Positions 18,241 to 26,727 are shown, numbered from the stretch's first letter. The stretch is 49,413 nucleotides of DNA from Bradyrhizobium cenepequi (GCF_020329485.1 NZ_JAGKJI010000050.1:1-49413); one strand, 5' to 3'. Notes: generated by a model from the sequence alone, not told the origin. Numbers and translations: made by a program.

Positions 18241-18279
18241 CCGTCGCTGCTCAAAAGCTGACAAATTGGTGCGCTCGTA

Positions 18280-18413
18280 CCCTCTCCCCTTGTGGGAGAG
18301 GGTGCCTCGCGAAGCGAGGCGGGTGAGGGGTCTCTCTCCGCGAGCGCAAATGTGGAGAGAACCCCTCATCCGGCGCGCCATGCGTGCCACCTTCTCCCGC
18401 AAGGGGAGGAGGA
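18280..18413. repeat. CTCTCCCC-type mosaic repeat, family C copy 1
   Basis: Starts with the hairpin CCCTCTCCCC...GGGAGAGGG, continues with GGGTGAGGGG and ACCCCTCATCCGGCGC blocks, and closes with TCTCCCGCAAGGGGAGG. The same block order occurs at 26728-26872 with different centre and flanks. It fills the gap between the MaoC and SDR genes and ends 24 bases before the SDR start, so it is transcribed as part of the leader. Confidence 0.8.
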
Positions 18414-18437
18414 AGAAGCGAACAGGGAAGTGGAGTC

Positions 18438-19355
18438 ATGACAATCAGGTTTGACGGACGCGTCGCCATCGTCACCGGCGCGGCCAATGGTCTGGGACGG
18501 GCGCACGCGCTCGGGCTCGCCAGCCGCGGCGCCAAGGTCGTGGTCAACGACTTTGGCGGCGGGCGCGACGGCAGCGGCGGTTCGCTGTCGCCGGCGGAGA
18601 CCGTGGTCGAGGAAATCCGCAAAGCCGGCGGGACTGCGATGGCCGATGGCGCCGACGTTTCTGACTTCGAGCAGGTCACCGCGACGGTCGAGCGCGCCAC
18701 CAAGGAGTGGGGCAGCGTCGATCTGCTCTGCGCCAATGCTGGCATCCTCCGCGACAAGTCGTTTGGCAAGCTCGAAGTCGCCGACTTCCAGAAGGTGTTG
18801 GACGTCCACCTCGTCGGCACCTTCTATTGCTGCAAGGCGGTGTGGGCCGGCATGCGCGACCGCAATTACGGCCGCATCGTGCTGACGACCTCGTCCTCGG
18901 GTCTCTACGGTAATTTCGGCCAGGCCAACTACGGCGCAGCCAAGGCCGGCATGGTCGGGCTGATGAACGTGCTCGCCGAGGAAGGCCGCAAGAACAACAT
19001 CCGCGTCAACACGATCTCTCCGACGGCCGCCACCCGTATGACCGAAGAGCTGCTGCCGCCGCAGGCGCTCGCGCTGATGAAGGCGGAAGCAATCACGCCG
19101 GCGGTGGAATACATGCTGAGCGAGGACGCGCCGACCCGCACCATCATGGGCGCCGGCGCCGGCTCGTTTGCGGTGATCAAGATCCTCGAGACCGAAGGCA
19201 TCAACCTGCCGTCCTCCGAATGGACGCCCGACGCCATCGCCGCGCATTTCGCTGAGATCAGCGACATGTCGAAGGCTAGGGCGTTGCAGGGCGCCTTCGA
19301 ACAGACCCAGAAATATGTCGCCCAGGCGGCTGCCAGAGCAGGGATCAAGCTCTGA
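18438..19355 (+). CDS. SDR-family 3-hydroxyacyl-CoA dehydrogenase (MFE-2-like)
   Basis: A 305-residue short-chain dehydrogenase. It has the NAD site TGAANGLGRAHALGLA (residues 13-28), the extended VVVNDFGGGRDGSGGS insert typical of the dehydrogenase part of peroxisomal multifunctional enzyme type 2, NAGILRD, and the catalytic serine with YGAAK (Tyr/Lys). It likely oxidises (R)-3-hydroxyacyl-CoA, working with MaoC-type hydratases such as the one just upstream. The ATG at 18438 has GGGAAGTGGAG before it. The next gene starts 2 bases after its stop. Confidence 0.88.
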   Translation: MTIRFDGRVAIVTGAANGLGRAHALGLASRGAKVVVNDFGGGRDGSGGSLSPAETVVEEIRKAGGTAMADGADVSDFEQVTATVERATKEWGSVDLLCANAGILRDKSFGKLEVADFQKVLDVHLVGTFYCCKAVWAGMRDRNYGRIVLTTSSSGLYGNFGQANYGAAKAGMVGLMNVLAEEGRKNNIRVNTISPTAATRMTEELLPPQALALMKAEAITPAVEYMLSEDAPTRTIMGAGAGSFAVIKILETEGINLPSSEWTPDAIAAHFAEISDMSKARALQGAFEQTQKYVAQAAARAGIKL

Positions 19356-19357
19356 CG

Positions 19358-20569
19358 ATGTCCATTGCCGTCATCGGCGCCGGCCCCGCCGGCCTGATGG
19401 CGGCTGAGGTGCTCGCGCAGGCCGGCGCACAGGTTACGATCTACGACGCGATGCCGTCGGCGGGGCGCAAATTCCTGATGGCCGGCCGCGGCGGCCTCAA
19501 TCTCACCCATAGTGAGCCGCTGCCAAAATTCCTCGCGCGCTACCGCGAGGCGATGCCGGATCTCAAAGCCGCTGTCGAAGCGTTCCCGCCGCAAGCGTTG
19601 CGCGACTGGAGCGAGGCGCTGGGCCAGCCGACCTTCATCGGCTCCAGCGGCCGGGTCTTCCCAAAAGCGTTCAAGGCCTCGCCGCTGCTGCGTGCCTGGC
19701 TGCGCCGGCTCGACGGCGCCGGCGCGCGGCTGCTGCTGCGGCATCGCTGGACCGGGTGGGACGACGGCCGCCTGCTGTTTCAGACACCGGCAGGACAACG
19801 CACGGTCGAGGCGAGCGCTACAATTCTGGCGCTCGGTGGCGCGAGCTGGCCGCGGCTTGGCTCTGATGGCGCATGGGTGGATGTGCTCGCGGCGAAAGGC
19901 GTGAAGATCTCGCCGCTGCGGCCGGCCAATTCCGGCTTCACCGTCGCCTGGTCGGATATCTTCCGCAATCGCTTCGAGGGCCAGCCGCTCAAGGGCGTGG
20001 CGCTGAGTTTTGGCGGGCAAACAGTGCGCGGCGAGGCCATCGTCACCCGCACCGGCATCGAGGGCGGCGCGATCTACGCGCTATCCGCCGACCTGCGCGA
20101 GGCGATCCTCCGCGACTGTGAGGCAACCCTCCATATCACATTGCGGCCCGATCTCGGGCTCGATGAACTCACGACGAAACTATCGATGCCGAAAGGCAAG
20201 CAATCCTTCTCGAACTTCCTGCGCAAGACCGCAAATCTGTCGCCCGTCGCCATCGGCCTGTTGCAAGAGGCCGCGAAGATTTCGGACCTGTCTCTGCCAT
20301 CGCAATCTCCCGCCGATCTCGCCCGTCTCATCAAAGCCGTGCCGGTGCGTCTCACCGGTAGCGCACCGATTGCCCGCGCGATCTCCACCGCGGGCGGCGT
20401 CGCATTCGACGAACTCGACGACAATTTCATGTTTCGACGTTTGCCCAGCGTATTCGCCGCTGGCGAGATGCTCGACTGGGAAGCCCCAACCGGCGGCTAT
20501 CTATTACAGGCGTCGTTTGCGACCGGTGCCGCCGCGGGGAAGGGCGCGATGAGATGGCTCAATGCGTAG
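19358..20569 (+). CDS. HI0933/TIGR03862-type NAD(P)/FAD-dependent oxidoreductase
   Basis: A 403-residue flavoprotein. Residues 3-30 are a dinucleotide fold (AVIGAGPAGLMAAEVL), followed by the HI0933 hallmark SAGRKFLMAGRGGLNLTHSE, and near the C-terminus TAGGVAFDELD and FAAGEMLDWEAPTGGYLLQ, which position FAD. The reaction of this family is mostly uncharacterised, so no substrate is assigned. The gene begins 2 bases after the SDR stop, suggesting one transcript. Its TAG stop is the first triplet of a family A repeat. Confidence 0.88.
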   Translation: MSIAVIGAGPAGLMAAEVLAQAGAQVTIYDAMPSAGRKFLMAGRGGLNLTHSEPLPKFLARYREAMPDLKAAVEAFPPQALRDWSEALGQPTFIGSSGRVFPKAFKASPLLRAWLRRLDGAGARLLLRHRWTGWDDGRLLFQTPAGQRTVEASATILALGGASWPRLGSDGAWVDVLAAKGVKISPLRPANSGFTVAWSDIFRNRFEGQPLKGVALSFGGQTVRGEAIVTRTGIEGGAIYALSADLREAILRDCEATLHITLRPDLGLDELTTKLSMPKGKQSFSNFLRKTANLSPVAIGLLQEAAKISDLSLPSQSPADLARLIKAVPVRLTGSAPIARAISTAGGVAFDELDDNFMFRRLPSVFAAGEMLDWEAPTGGYLLQASFATGAAAGKGAMRWLNA

Positions 20570-20647
20570 GATGGGTAGAGCGAAGCGAAACCCATCGTCT
20601 TGGTCGCAGCCGGAATTGATGGGTTTCGCTGCGCTCTACCCATCCTA
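20567..20647. repeat. palindromic intergenic repeat, family A copy 2
   Basis: Same GGATGGGTAGAGCGAAGC arm as copies 1 and 3, with its reverse complement ending at 20647. The stop codon of the flavoprotein gene lies inside the first bases, so the element probably inserted at, or created, that gene's 3' end. Confidence 0.85.
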
Positions 20648-20674
20648 AAAGCTCAACGATGATCAAGCGGTTAG

Positions 20675-20818
20675 CGTGGGCCGATTACTCACAACCACGA
20701 AGTCGCGGCCGAGCTGCAAGAGCAGATGATGCACCGGTCGAAGGAAAAGCCGTCCCCAACGGGAGAGCGCCCGCCTGCAATGCAGGCGCTCGAATATCTC
20801 AACGGGGCCTATGCCTAA
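20675..20818 (+). pseudogene. possible 3' remnant of an unidentified gene
   Basis: A 47-codon open frame after a TAG, with coding-like composition (ITHNHEVAAELQEQ... ending ALEYLNGAYA). It has no start codon until ATGATG at 20726, which has no good ribosome site. This looks like the C-terminal end of a gene whose front was lost when the family A repeat region formed, rather than an intact 30-residue protein. I do not recognise the family. Confidence 0.35.
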
Positions 20819-20855
20819 ATCCCTTTCGGCGGCCGACTTTGTCGGTCATCGCTTT

Positions 20856-21206
20856 TCAGTGGGTACCGAACTCAGGTCGAAGCTGGACCAGTAGTTGGGC
20901 AACCTGCTCACTCTTCTCGGCCAATTGCCCGTCATCAGTTAATCCCATATGCTCGGTGGCGACAATATAGAGATAGCCCGCGATTTCGCTCGCGGTTGCA
21001 CCTTTGTCCATAAGCATGACATAGGCTCTATCTGCGTAGGCATCATACTCGTCGCTGGCCTCTGGTATTCCGTAGACCCCGATGGGATCCCAGTCGCGAA
21101 GCAATATGTCACGGACACGAGCACGGTTTTCTCGTGACTGATACTTGTTTCGCCCGTGCGCCATTTTCTTGGGCCTACGCTGCAACTGCTTCTGCTGACG
21201 AGCCAT
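20856..21206 (-). CDS. hypothetical protein, DUF1871-like
   Basis: A 116-residue small acidic protein after a basic, glutamine/lysine-rich N-terminus. The core VRDILLRDWDPIGVYGIPEA, DEYDAYADRAYVML and ATASEIAGYLYIV resembles the DUF1871-type small helical proteins from memory. Met15 is an alternative start (102 residues). No catalytic motif or membrane segment is visible. It is on the minus strand, 72 bases downstream of the DUF4265-like gene, in AT-richer sequence than its surroundings. Small proteins of this sort often serve as immunity or accessory proteins of toxin systems, but no toxin is present here. Confidence 0.65.
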   Translation of the reverse strand: MARQQKQLQRRPKKMAHGRNKYQSRENRARVRDILLRDWDPIGVYGIPEASDEYDAYADRAYVMLMDKGATASEIAGYLYIVATEHMGLTDDGQLAEKSEQVAQLLVQLRPEFGTH

Positions 21207-21278
21207 ACCTGGAGATCGACGTTGTTGAGCTTCGCCCTGACGCCCTCCAGCGAGGGCGGCAGCAAACGATGGCCGGCA

Positions 21279-21773
21279 TCAACTAAGCTTTTGCGTGGCC
21301 TTTGATGCGTCGTGGGAGCTGACGTATCCCACTTGATATATCCATACCCCGTCTTCGTGCCCGCTTCTGAGAACATTATTGACTTCATTCAAGTCAGCGG
21401 TGGGTGAAACGTCCACCGCGAAGATCAACCGCTCTCCAATACTCAGTTTAATTTGTCCGCTTTCGCACGTACAGCCAGCATTCTCTAGCCTCTTCCAATA
21501 CTGACCTCTTCGACTCTCGGTTGGGTCGATTAGGATCATGTATGTGGAATGATGGCCGCGCTCGACAACCGATTCGAAATCAAACTGCATTGGATCGTCG
21601 CTGGGCGACGCTTTTACAACGTCGCAGTAGCTGATCCCTTGCTTGAAGAAAGGAGTATTCTTGATTTCGAGAAGCCCGGTATCGAGCTTTGCAGCCCACA
21701 ACTTTTCCCCTCCGTGGCCATGCCAATCTTCAGCGTCCAATTTGAATCTGACTTTGACCAGTTGATCGCTCAT
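21279..21773 (-). CDS. DUF4265-like hypothetical protein
   Basis: A 164-residue protein. The first 55 residues follow the DUF4265 pattern: VRFKLDAEDWHGHGGEKLWAAKL, then LLEIKNTPFFKQGISYCDVV. The rest has mixed beta/alpha character with a CTC pair in the middle (AGCTCESG). There is no signal peptide or membrane helix. It is upstream of the DUF1871-like gene on the same strand and probably cotranscribed with it. The function of the family is not established; DUF4265 genes are often found in accessory regions. Codon use is less GC-biased than in the flanking genes, which fits acquisition by transfer. Confidence 0.7.
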   Translation of the reverse strand: MSDQLVKVRFKLDAEDWHGHGGEKLWAAKLDTGLLEIKNTPFFKQGISYCDVVKASPSDDPMQFDFESVVERGHHSTYMILIDPTESRRGQYWKRLENAGCTCESGQIKLSIGERLIFAVDVSPTADLNEVNNVLRSGHEDGVWIYQVGYVSSHDASKATQKLS

Positions 21774-22158
21774 GCAAACGAGGTGCCTCCGTGCTTAAGC
21801 CGATTATTGCTGTCCGGAGTTCGTGGGCATCTTCGCATATGATTTCTTTCCTAAATTGAGTTCGCTGTTAGATTGCAATGCAATTTAAATACCACGACTA
21901 GATTACGACACCAAGTCTTCGCTACTCGCCAGTAGTTGGTCGGGGAGCGCTGATCTTCATCACGACGCTCTTAAGAGTTAGCCTACGCCAGTTGCATGTA
22001 GCCTCGCGGTCGCAGCCGAAGGCGCTGCACGACGTCTGGATTTTTGCGCAGCGCGGCACGGTTTGCACTGCCATCAGTTCAGCGGTTGTGCTCTCCTTGG
22101 CTGCGCGACCTCTCGCTGACCACTCAGCCCCCAGCCCCGGTCAGCCGAGAGGAAGTGC

Positions 22159-22191
22159 GCCCCGGCGTTGATCCCACGATCGCGCCGGGGC
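22159..22191. other. hairpin in unassigned intergenic region 21774-22235
   Basis: GCCCCGGCG and CGCCGGGGC make a perfect 9-base stem with a 15-base loop, 45 bases before the small membrane protein gene. Apart from this hairpin, the 460-base gap 21774-22235 shows nothing I can assign; its left half is AT-rich, its right half GC-rich. Confidence 0.45.
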
Positions 22192-22235
22192 ACGATCGCG
22201 CTGGTCGCCTTGTGAGTTGAGCTGGAGTGGCAGCC

Positions 22236-22382
22236 ATGGTGCACAACCTCGTAGCCGGATTTGTCGTAGTGGCTTTCATTGTCATGGGCGTGCTTGCCTA
22301 CGCCCAGAAACATGAAGGGTGCTTGCACGGGCGCTCGCTCCAAACCTTCAAGCCCTGCGGATCAGCCAGCGCTGAAATGTAG
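22236..22382 (+). CDS. small membrane protein (48 residues)
   Basis: ATG at 22236 follows CTGGAGTGG, with about 9 bases between GGAG and the start. The product begins MVHNLVAGFVVVAFIVMGVL, a single strongly hydrophobic helix, followed by a basic/polar tail with two cysteines (GCLHGRS and KPCGS). This looks like a genuine one-pass inner-membrane microprotein or a short exported peptide. No family recognised. It converges with the D-threonine-aldolase-like gene, 15 bases apart. Confidence 0.5.
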   Translation: MVHNLVAGFVVVAFIVMGVLAYAQKHEGCLHGRSLQTFKPCGSASAEM

Positions 22383-22397
22383 CGCCGGCGAGCTAGA

Positions 22398-23477
22398 CTA
22401 GCGCAGCTTCCCTCGCGCCGCGACCGGCAGCGTGCCCAAAATCTCCTCGCCGCGCACCATCACCACCTCGTCCATCATGTTGACGACGACGCAGACATGA
22501 TTGGGCACGATGCGGACGACGTCGCCGACGTTGGGGCGCGTGTTGCTCCGAGAGAGGTCGAGAAAGCCGTGCTCCTCGGCAAAGCGCGCGATCTTGGCCT
22601 CGGGATGTTCGAGGATCAGCCCGTGGCCTTCGAGCCCGCCGGTATCCGTCGTCAGCGTCTTCGAGCCGGCATCGAGGATGCCGCGCTCAGGCGCGGCGCG
22701 GCTCACCACCGTCGAATAGATGTGCAGCGCGCAATCGTCCCAGGTGGCGACGCCAGCGGCGACCTGCATGCGATCGTTATAGATATAGGTGCCGAAGCGG
22801 TGCTCGGTCCCGCCCATCAGCTTGCCGAGATTCTTCAGGTTCGGTGTGCCGCCGGTCGACACGATGGTCGCGTCAAGGCCATGCGCGCGCACGCCGGCGA
22901 GCGCCTCGTCGAAGAATTTCTGTGCGTCTGCCCAGCCGGTCTCGGTCGGATACAGCATGAAGCCCGCAAATTGCAGTCCCTTGCCATCAGCAATCTCCCG
23001 CGCCAGCGCGACCGCTTCCGCTGGAGTCTCGACGCCGGCGCGCTTGCGCCCCGTGTCGCACTCGACAACGACCGACAGCGCGCGGCCGGACGCGACGGCC
23101 GCTTTCGGCAGGTCGGCGACAACAACTGAATTGTCGGCCGCGACGGTGACGGTTGCTTTCCCCTGCAGTGCACCGAGCCGCGCCATCTTCTCGTCGCCGA
23201 GCAGGTTGTAGCTGATCAGGATGTCGGAGATGCCGGCATCTGCCATGATCTCGGCTTCGCCGAGCTTCTGGCAGGTGATGCCCTTGGCACCGGCCGCGAT
23301 CTGCATCTGCGCCAGCATCGGGTTCTTGTGGGTCTTGATGTGCGGACGATGCGCCACGCCGGCCGCATCGCACGCCGCCTGGATGCGCGCGATGTTGCGC
23401 TCGACGCGGTCCATGTCGATGACGGCACAGGGCGTGCCGTATTCGCGGGCGATTTTTGCGGCGAGGGGAGTGGTCAT
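22398..23477 (-). CDS. D-threonine aldolase/DSD1-family PLP enzyme
   Basis: A 359-residue fold-type III (alanine-racemase-like) PLP enzyme. The N-terminal TPCAVIDMDRVERNI precedes the PLP lysine in RPHIKTHK (about residues 44-51), and the C-terminal metal/substrate region includes GHGLILEHPEA and VPNHVCVVVNM, with the conserved His and Cys that bind a divalent metal in D-threonine aldolase and D-serine dehydratase relatives. It therefore splits D-3-hydroxyamino acids or dehydrates D-serine; which one cannot be decided here. It begins 3 bases after the uup stop, so it is the last gene of a three-gene minus-strand operon. Confidence 0.88.
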   Translation of the reverse strand: MTTPLAAKIAREYGTPCAVIDMDRVERNIARIQAACDAAGVAHRPHIKTHKNPMLAQMQIAAGAKGITCQKLGEAEIMADAGISDILISYNLLGDEKMARLGALQGKATVTVAADNSVVVADLPKAAVASGRALSVVVECDTGRKRAGVETPAEAVALAREIADGKGLQFAGFMLYPTETGWADAQKFFDEALAGVRAHGLDATIVSTGGTPNLKNLGKLMGGTEHRFGTYIYNDRMQVAAGVATWDDCALHIYSTVVSRAAPERGILDAGSKTLTTDTGGLEGHGLILEHPEAKIARFAEEHGFLDLSRSNTRPNVGDVVRIVPNHVCVVVNMMDEVVMVRGEEILGTLPVAARGKLR

Positions 23478-23480
23478 GGA

Positions 23481-25292
23481 TTATGCCTGTTCAATTTCTT
23501 CGCGCAGCACTTCGAGCTCGAGCCAGCGGTCTTCGGCCGCCGAAAGCTCCTGCTGCGCCTTGGCGACTGCGGCGGATGCCTCGTCGAATTTCTTTCTATC
23601 CTTCGTATAGAGATTCGGATCGTCAAGCAGCTTCTGCTGCTTCGCGATCTCCGCCTGCAATTTCTCGATCGTCTTCGGCAGCGTCTCCAGCGCGTGCTTT
23701 TCGTTGAAACTCAGGCGTCGTTTTGGTGCGGCGCTGGGCGCTGCCGGCTTCGCTTCCTTTTTCTCTTCGACAGCCGCCGTCTTCATCGCCTCGCGCTTCA
23801 AATCCGCGCCGCGCTGCGCCAGCATGTCCGAATAGCCGCCGGCATATTCGATCCAGCGGCCGTCCCCCTCGGGCACGATCACCGACGTCACCACACGATC
23901 GAGGAAATCGCGGTCGTGGCTGATCAGGATCACCGTGCCCTCGTAATCGCCGAGCATCTCCTCGAGCACGTCGAGAGTTTCGAGATCGAGGTCGTTGGTC
24001 GGCTCGTCCAGCACCAGGAGGTTCGAGGGCTTGGCCAGCGCCCGCGCCAGCATCAGCCGGCCGCGCTCGCCGCCGGACAAGACTTCCAGCGGCGTGCGGA
24101 TCTGCTCCTGCGAGAACAGGAAATCCTTCATGTAGCTGACGACATGCTTTGGCTTGCCGCCGACAATCACATGATCGCCGCGGCCGCCGGTCAGGGCTTC
24201 CGACAGCGTCGATTTCGGATCGAGGCTTTCGCGGTGCTGATCCAGCGTCGCCATTTCGAGATTGACGCCGAGCCGTACGCTGCCGCTATCGGGCATCTCC
24301 GCGCCGGTCAACAGGTTGACCAGCGTGGTCTTGCCGGCGCCGTTCGGGCCGACCACGCCGACGCGATCGCTGCGCTGGATGCGCATCGAGAAATCCTCGA
24401 CGATCTTGCGTTCGCTGAACGCTTTGCTGATGTTCTTGGCCTCGATTACCAGCCGTCCGGATTTCTCTGCCTCCGCAGCGGCGAGATTGGCACTGCCCGC
24501 GGTGCCGCGATAGTTCCGCCGCTGCGTGCGCAACGCATGCAGATTGGCGAGCCGCTTGACGTTGCGCTTGCGGCGACCAGAAACGCCGTAGCGCAGCCAG
24601 TGCTCTTCGTTGACGATCTTGCGGTCGAGCTTGTGCTGCTCGCGTTCTTCCTCCGCCAGCACCTCGTCGCGCCAAGCCTCGAACGCGCCGAAGCCACGAT
24701 CGATCTGCCTGATCTGGCCGCGGTCGAGCCAGGCGGTCGCGCGCGACAGATTGGCGAGAAAGCGGCGGTCGTGGCTGATCAGCACCAGCGCGCTGCGCCG
24801 GTTCTGCAATTCGCTCTCCAGCCATTCGATGGTCGGCAGATCGAGATGGTTGGTCGGCTCGTCCAGCAGCAAAATGTCGGGCGAAGGCGCCAGCACCCGA
24901 GCCAGCGCCGCGCGGCGCGCCTCGCCACCGGAGAGATGGGCGGGACTTTCATCACCGGAGAGCCCAAGCTGCGCGAGCAGATAGCGCGCCTGATAGTGGT
25001 CATCGCCGGGTCCGAGCCCGGCTTCCACATAGGCCAGCGTGGTGGCGTGATCGCCAAAATCTGGCTCCTGCGGCAGATAGCGGATGGTCGCGCCCGGCTG
25101 CACGAAACGGCTGCCGGCATCAGGCTCGACCAGGCCGGCCGCGATCTTCAAGAGCGTCGACTTGCCCGAGCCGTTGCGCCCGATCAGGCACACGCGCTCT
25201 TCGGCCGAGACCGACAGCTCGACGCCGGTCAATAGCGGCGTGCCGCCGAACGTCAGCCTGATGTCCTTGAGTTGGATGAGAGGAGGCGCCAT
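23481..25292 (-). CDS. uup: ABC-F ATPase, Uup-like
   Basis: A 603-residue soluble protein with two ABC ATPase cassettes and no membrane part. Walker A motifs are GRNGSGKST (about residues 38-46) and GPNGAGKTT; signature motifs are LSGGEARRAALAR and LSGGERGRLMLAR; Walker B segments end LLLDEPTNHLD and LVLDEPTNDLD. An arm linker joins the cassettes. The last 90 residues form the charged coiled coil characteristic of Uup, which binds DNA/ribosomes and affects transposon excision and translation. Its start overlaps the DUF188 gene stop by one base. Confidence 0.92.
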   Translation of the reverse strand: MAPPLIQLKDIRLTFGGTPLLTGVELSVSAEERVCLIGRNGSGKSTLLKIAAGLVEPDAGSRFVQPGATIRYLPQEPDFGDHATTLAYVEAGLGPGDDHYQARYLLAQLGLSGDESPAHLSGGEARRAALARVLAPSPDILLLDEPTNHLDLPTIEWLESELQNRRSALVLISHDRRFLANLSRATAWLDRGQIRQIDRGFGAFEAWRDEVLAEEEREQHKLDRKIVNEEHWLRYGVSGRRKRNVKRLANLHALRTQRRNYRGTAGSANLAAAEAEKSGRLVIEAKNISKAFSERKIVEDFSMRIQRSDRVGVVGPNGAGKTTLVNLLTGAEMPDSGSVRLGVNLEMATLDQHRESLDPKSTLSEALTGGRGDHVIVGGKPKHVVSYMKDFLFSQEQIRTPLEVLSGGERGRLMLARALAKPSNLLVLDEPTNDLDLETLDVLEEMLGDYEGTVILISHDRDFLDRVVTSVIVPEGDGRWIEYAGGYSDMLAQRGADLKREAMKTAAVEEKKEAKPAAPSAAPKRRLSFNEKHALETLPKTIEKLQAEIAKQQKLLDDPNLYTKDRKKFDEASAAVAKAQQELSAAEDRWLELEVLREEIEQA

Positions 25293-25804
25293 CAGCCTTG
25301 CCCCGTTGCGGTTTGCTCAGCGCGGCGCCTCTGGATGCGGCGGATCGCGGTATCGAGCGCCGAGAGGAACGCCGAGCGGTCGCGCGGCGAGAACGATCGT
25401 GGCCCGCCGGTGATCTCGCCCGACGAACGCAGATCGGTCATCAGATTGCGCATCGCCAGCGTCATGCCGATGGATTGCTCCGTAAACGGTTTGCCGTTCG
25501 GAGCAATCACGTCCGCGCCCGCTTTCACGCAGCGGCTCGCCAGTGGAATATCAGCGGTGATGACGATGTCGCCGTACCCGGCGCGCTCCGCAATCCAGTC
25601 GTCTGCGGCGTCCATGCCGGAACCGGCGGCGATGCGCTCGATCAGCGGGTCCTGCGGCACGCGGATGAAATTGCCCGCGACCACGCTGACGAGGAGCCCA
25701 TGACGGAGCGCGACGCGATAGACTTCGTCCTTCACCGGACAGGCGTCGGCATCGACATAGATTCGGGTGGGGTTTTCAGTCGGCGTCATGGCTTGCTGGT
25801 TCAT
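25292..25804 (-). CDS. YaiI/YqxD family (DUF188) protein
   Basis: About 170 residues of the conserved DUF188 family with a PIN-like fold. The N-terminal motif RIYVDADACPVKDEVYRVA is the family signature, followed by AGSGMDAADDWIAERAGYGD and TADIPLA, which place the acidic residues of the presumed nuclease-like site. Function is not established. ATG 25804 or 25789 could be the start; the longer open frame adds non-conserved residues. Its TGA overlaps the uup ATG by one base, giving translational coupling in the order DUF188-uup-aldolase. Confidence 0.87.
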   Translation of the reverse strand: MNQQAMTPTENPTRIYVDADACPVKDEVYRVALRHGLLVSVVAGNFIRVPQDPLIERIAAGSGMDAADDWIAERAGYGDIVITADIPLASRCVKAGADVIAPNGKPFTEQSIGMTLAMRNLMTDLRSSGEITGGPRSFSPRDRSAFLSALDTAIRRIQRRRAEQTATGQG

Positions 25805-25918
25805 TCGTGCGCCGCATGTAACCCATCGGGCGGAAAATTGCGAGCCGGCGGCAGGCTTGCCACGCACCGTTGATCGCGTACGATCTCGTCAGAAAACAAC
25901 CGAAATAAGGGGAACCCC

Positions 25919-26716
25919 ATGGGCAATCCGCAAACCTACCGCGTCTCCGCCTACAACACGTCAAACGAGTCCGAGAACAAGATCCATGATGACACGGTGG
26001 CGCGGCGGTACGGCTTCTCGGGCGGGCTGGTCCCCGGCGTCGACGTCATGGCCTATATGATGCATCTGCCGGTCGCGAAATGGGGCCGCGATTTTCTCGC
26101 GCGCGGCCTGATCGATGCGCGCTTCGTCAAGCCGGTCTATGACGGCGAGCTTGCGGAGGTGAGGGGCGAGGAGCGCGACGGCGCGCTGTCGATCGAGGTG
26201 TTCAGCCGCGGACAGCTTTGCGCCACCGGCAGCGCGTTGCTGCCGACTGCGGCGCCTGTCGTTTCGATCAAGGATTACACCGAGGTCGCCGCGGTTGCCG
26301 AGCGCAAGCCGGTGAACGCGTCATCCTATGAAATCGGCAATTGGCTCGGCACCCGTCCCTACACCTGGGCCGGCGATGCTGCCACGGGATATCTCGCCGA
26401 TATCAGGGAGACGGACGCGATCTACGCGCGCGAAAATCTCGGCCATCCCGGCATGCTGCAGAAGGTGATGAACAAGGCGCTGGTCGACAACGCCATCCTC
26501 GGCCCCTGGATTCATGTCGGCAGCCGGATGCAGCTTCTCTCGGCGGCGAAAACCGGCGACGAACTCACCGCGCGGGCGAAGGTGACAGCCAACTACGACA
26601 AGAAGGGCCACCGCTTCGTCGAACTCGACGCTCTCGTCGTCGCCAACGGCACCACGCCGCTGGCGCATTGCTGGCACATCGCGATCTACCAGCCCCGCGA
26701 GCAGGCCGCGGCGTAA
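25919..26716 (+). CDS. two-domain hotdog (MaoC-like) hypothetical protein
   Basis: A 265-residue protein with two predicted hotdog domains. In the first (about residues 5-115) the helix region HDDTVARRYGFSGGLVPGVDVMAYM corresponds to the central helix of MaoC/FabZ folds; in the second (about 160-255) HPGMLQKVMNKALVDN takes that place and MQLLSAAKTGDELTARAKV forms the following strands. The classical Asp-His hydratase motif is not obvious, so catalysis is uncertain and a binding or thioesterase role is possible. AAGGGGAACCCC precedes the ATG. It is a single gene, divergent from the DUF188 operon and followed by a family C repeat. Confidence 0.75.
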   Translation: MGNPQTYRVSAYNTSNESENKIHDDTVARRYGFSGGLVPGVDVMAYMMHLPVAKWGRDFLARGLIDARFVKPVYDGELAEVRGEERDGALSIEVFSRGQLCATGSALLPTAAPVVSIKDYTEVAAVAERKPVNASSYEIGNWLGTRPYTWAGDAATGYLADIRETDAIYARENLGHPGMLQKVMNKALVDNAILGPWIHVGSRMQLLSAAKTGDELTARAKVTANYDKKGHRFVELDALVVANGTTPLAHCWHIAIYQPREQAAA

Positions 26717-26727
26717 CTTCCTCTTCG

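Noticed and set aside
21900..22160. Possible tRNA or tmRNA in the gap upstream of the small membrane protein
   Set aside because: No cloverleaf, anticodon arm or TTCGA-type T-loop with matching acceptor stem could be found.
22074..22343. 89-codon minus-strand frame in the accessory gap
   Set aside because: No ribosome site or recognisable fold; it overlaps the better-supported 48-residue membrane protein on the other strand.
23328..25235. 635-codon plus-strand open frame opposite uup
   Set aside because: It spans the uup and aldolase genes in reverse; both of those carry full motif sets, while this frame has none.
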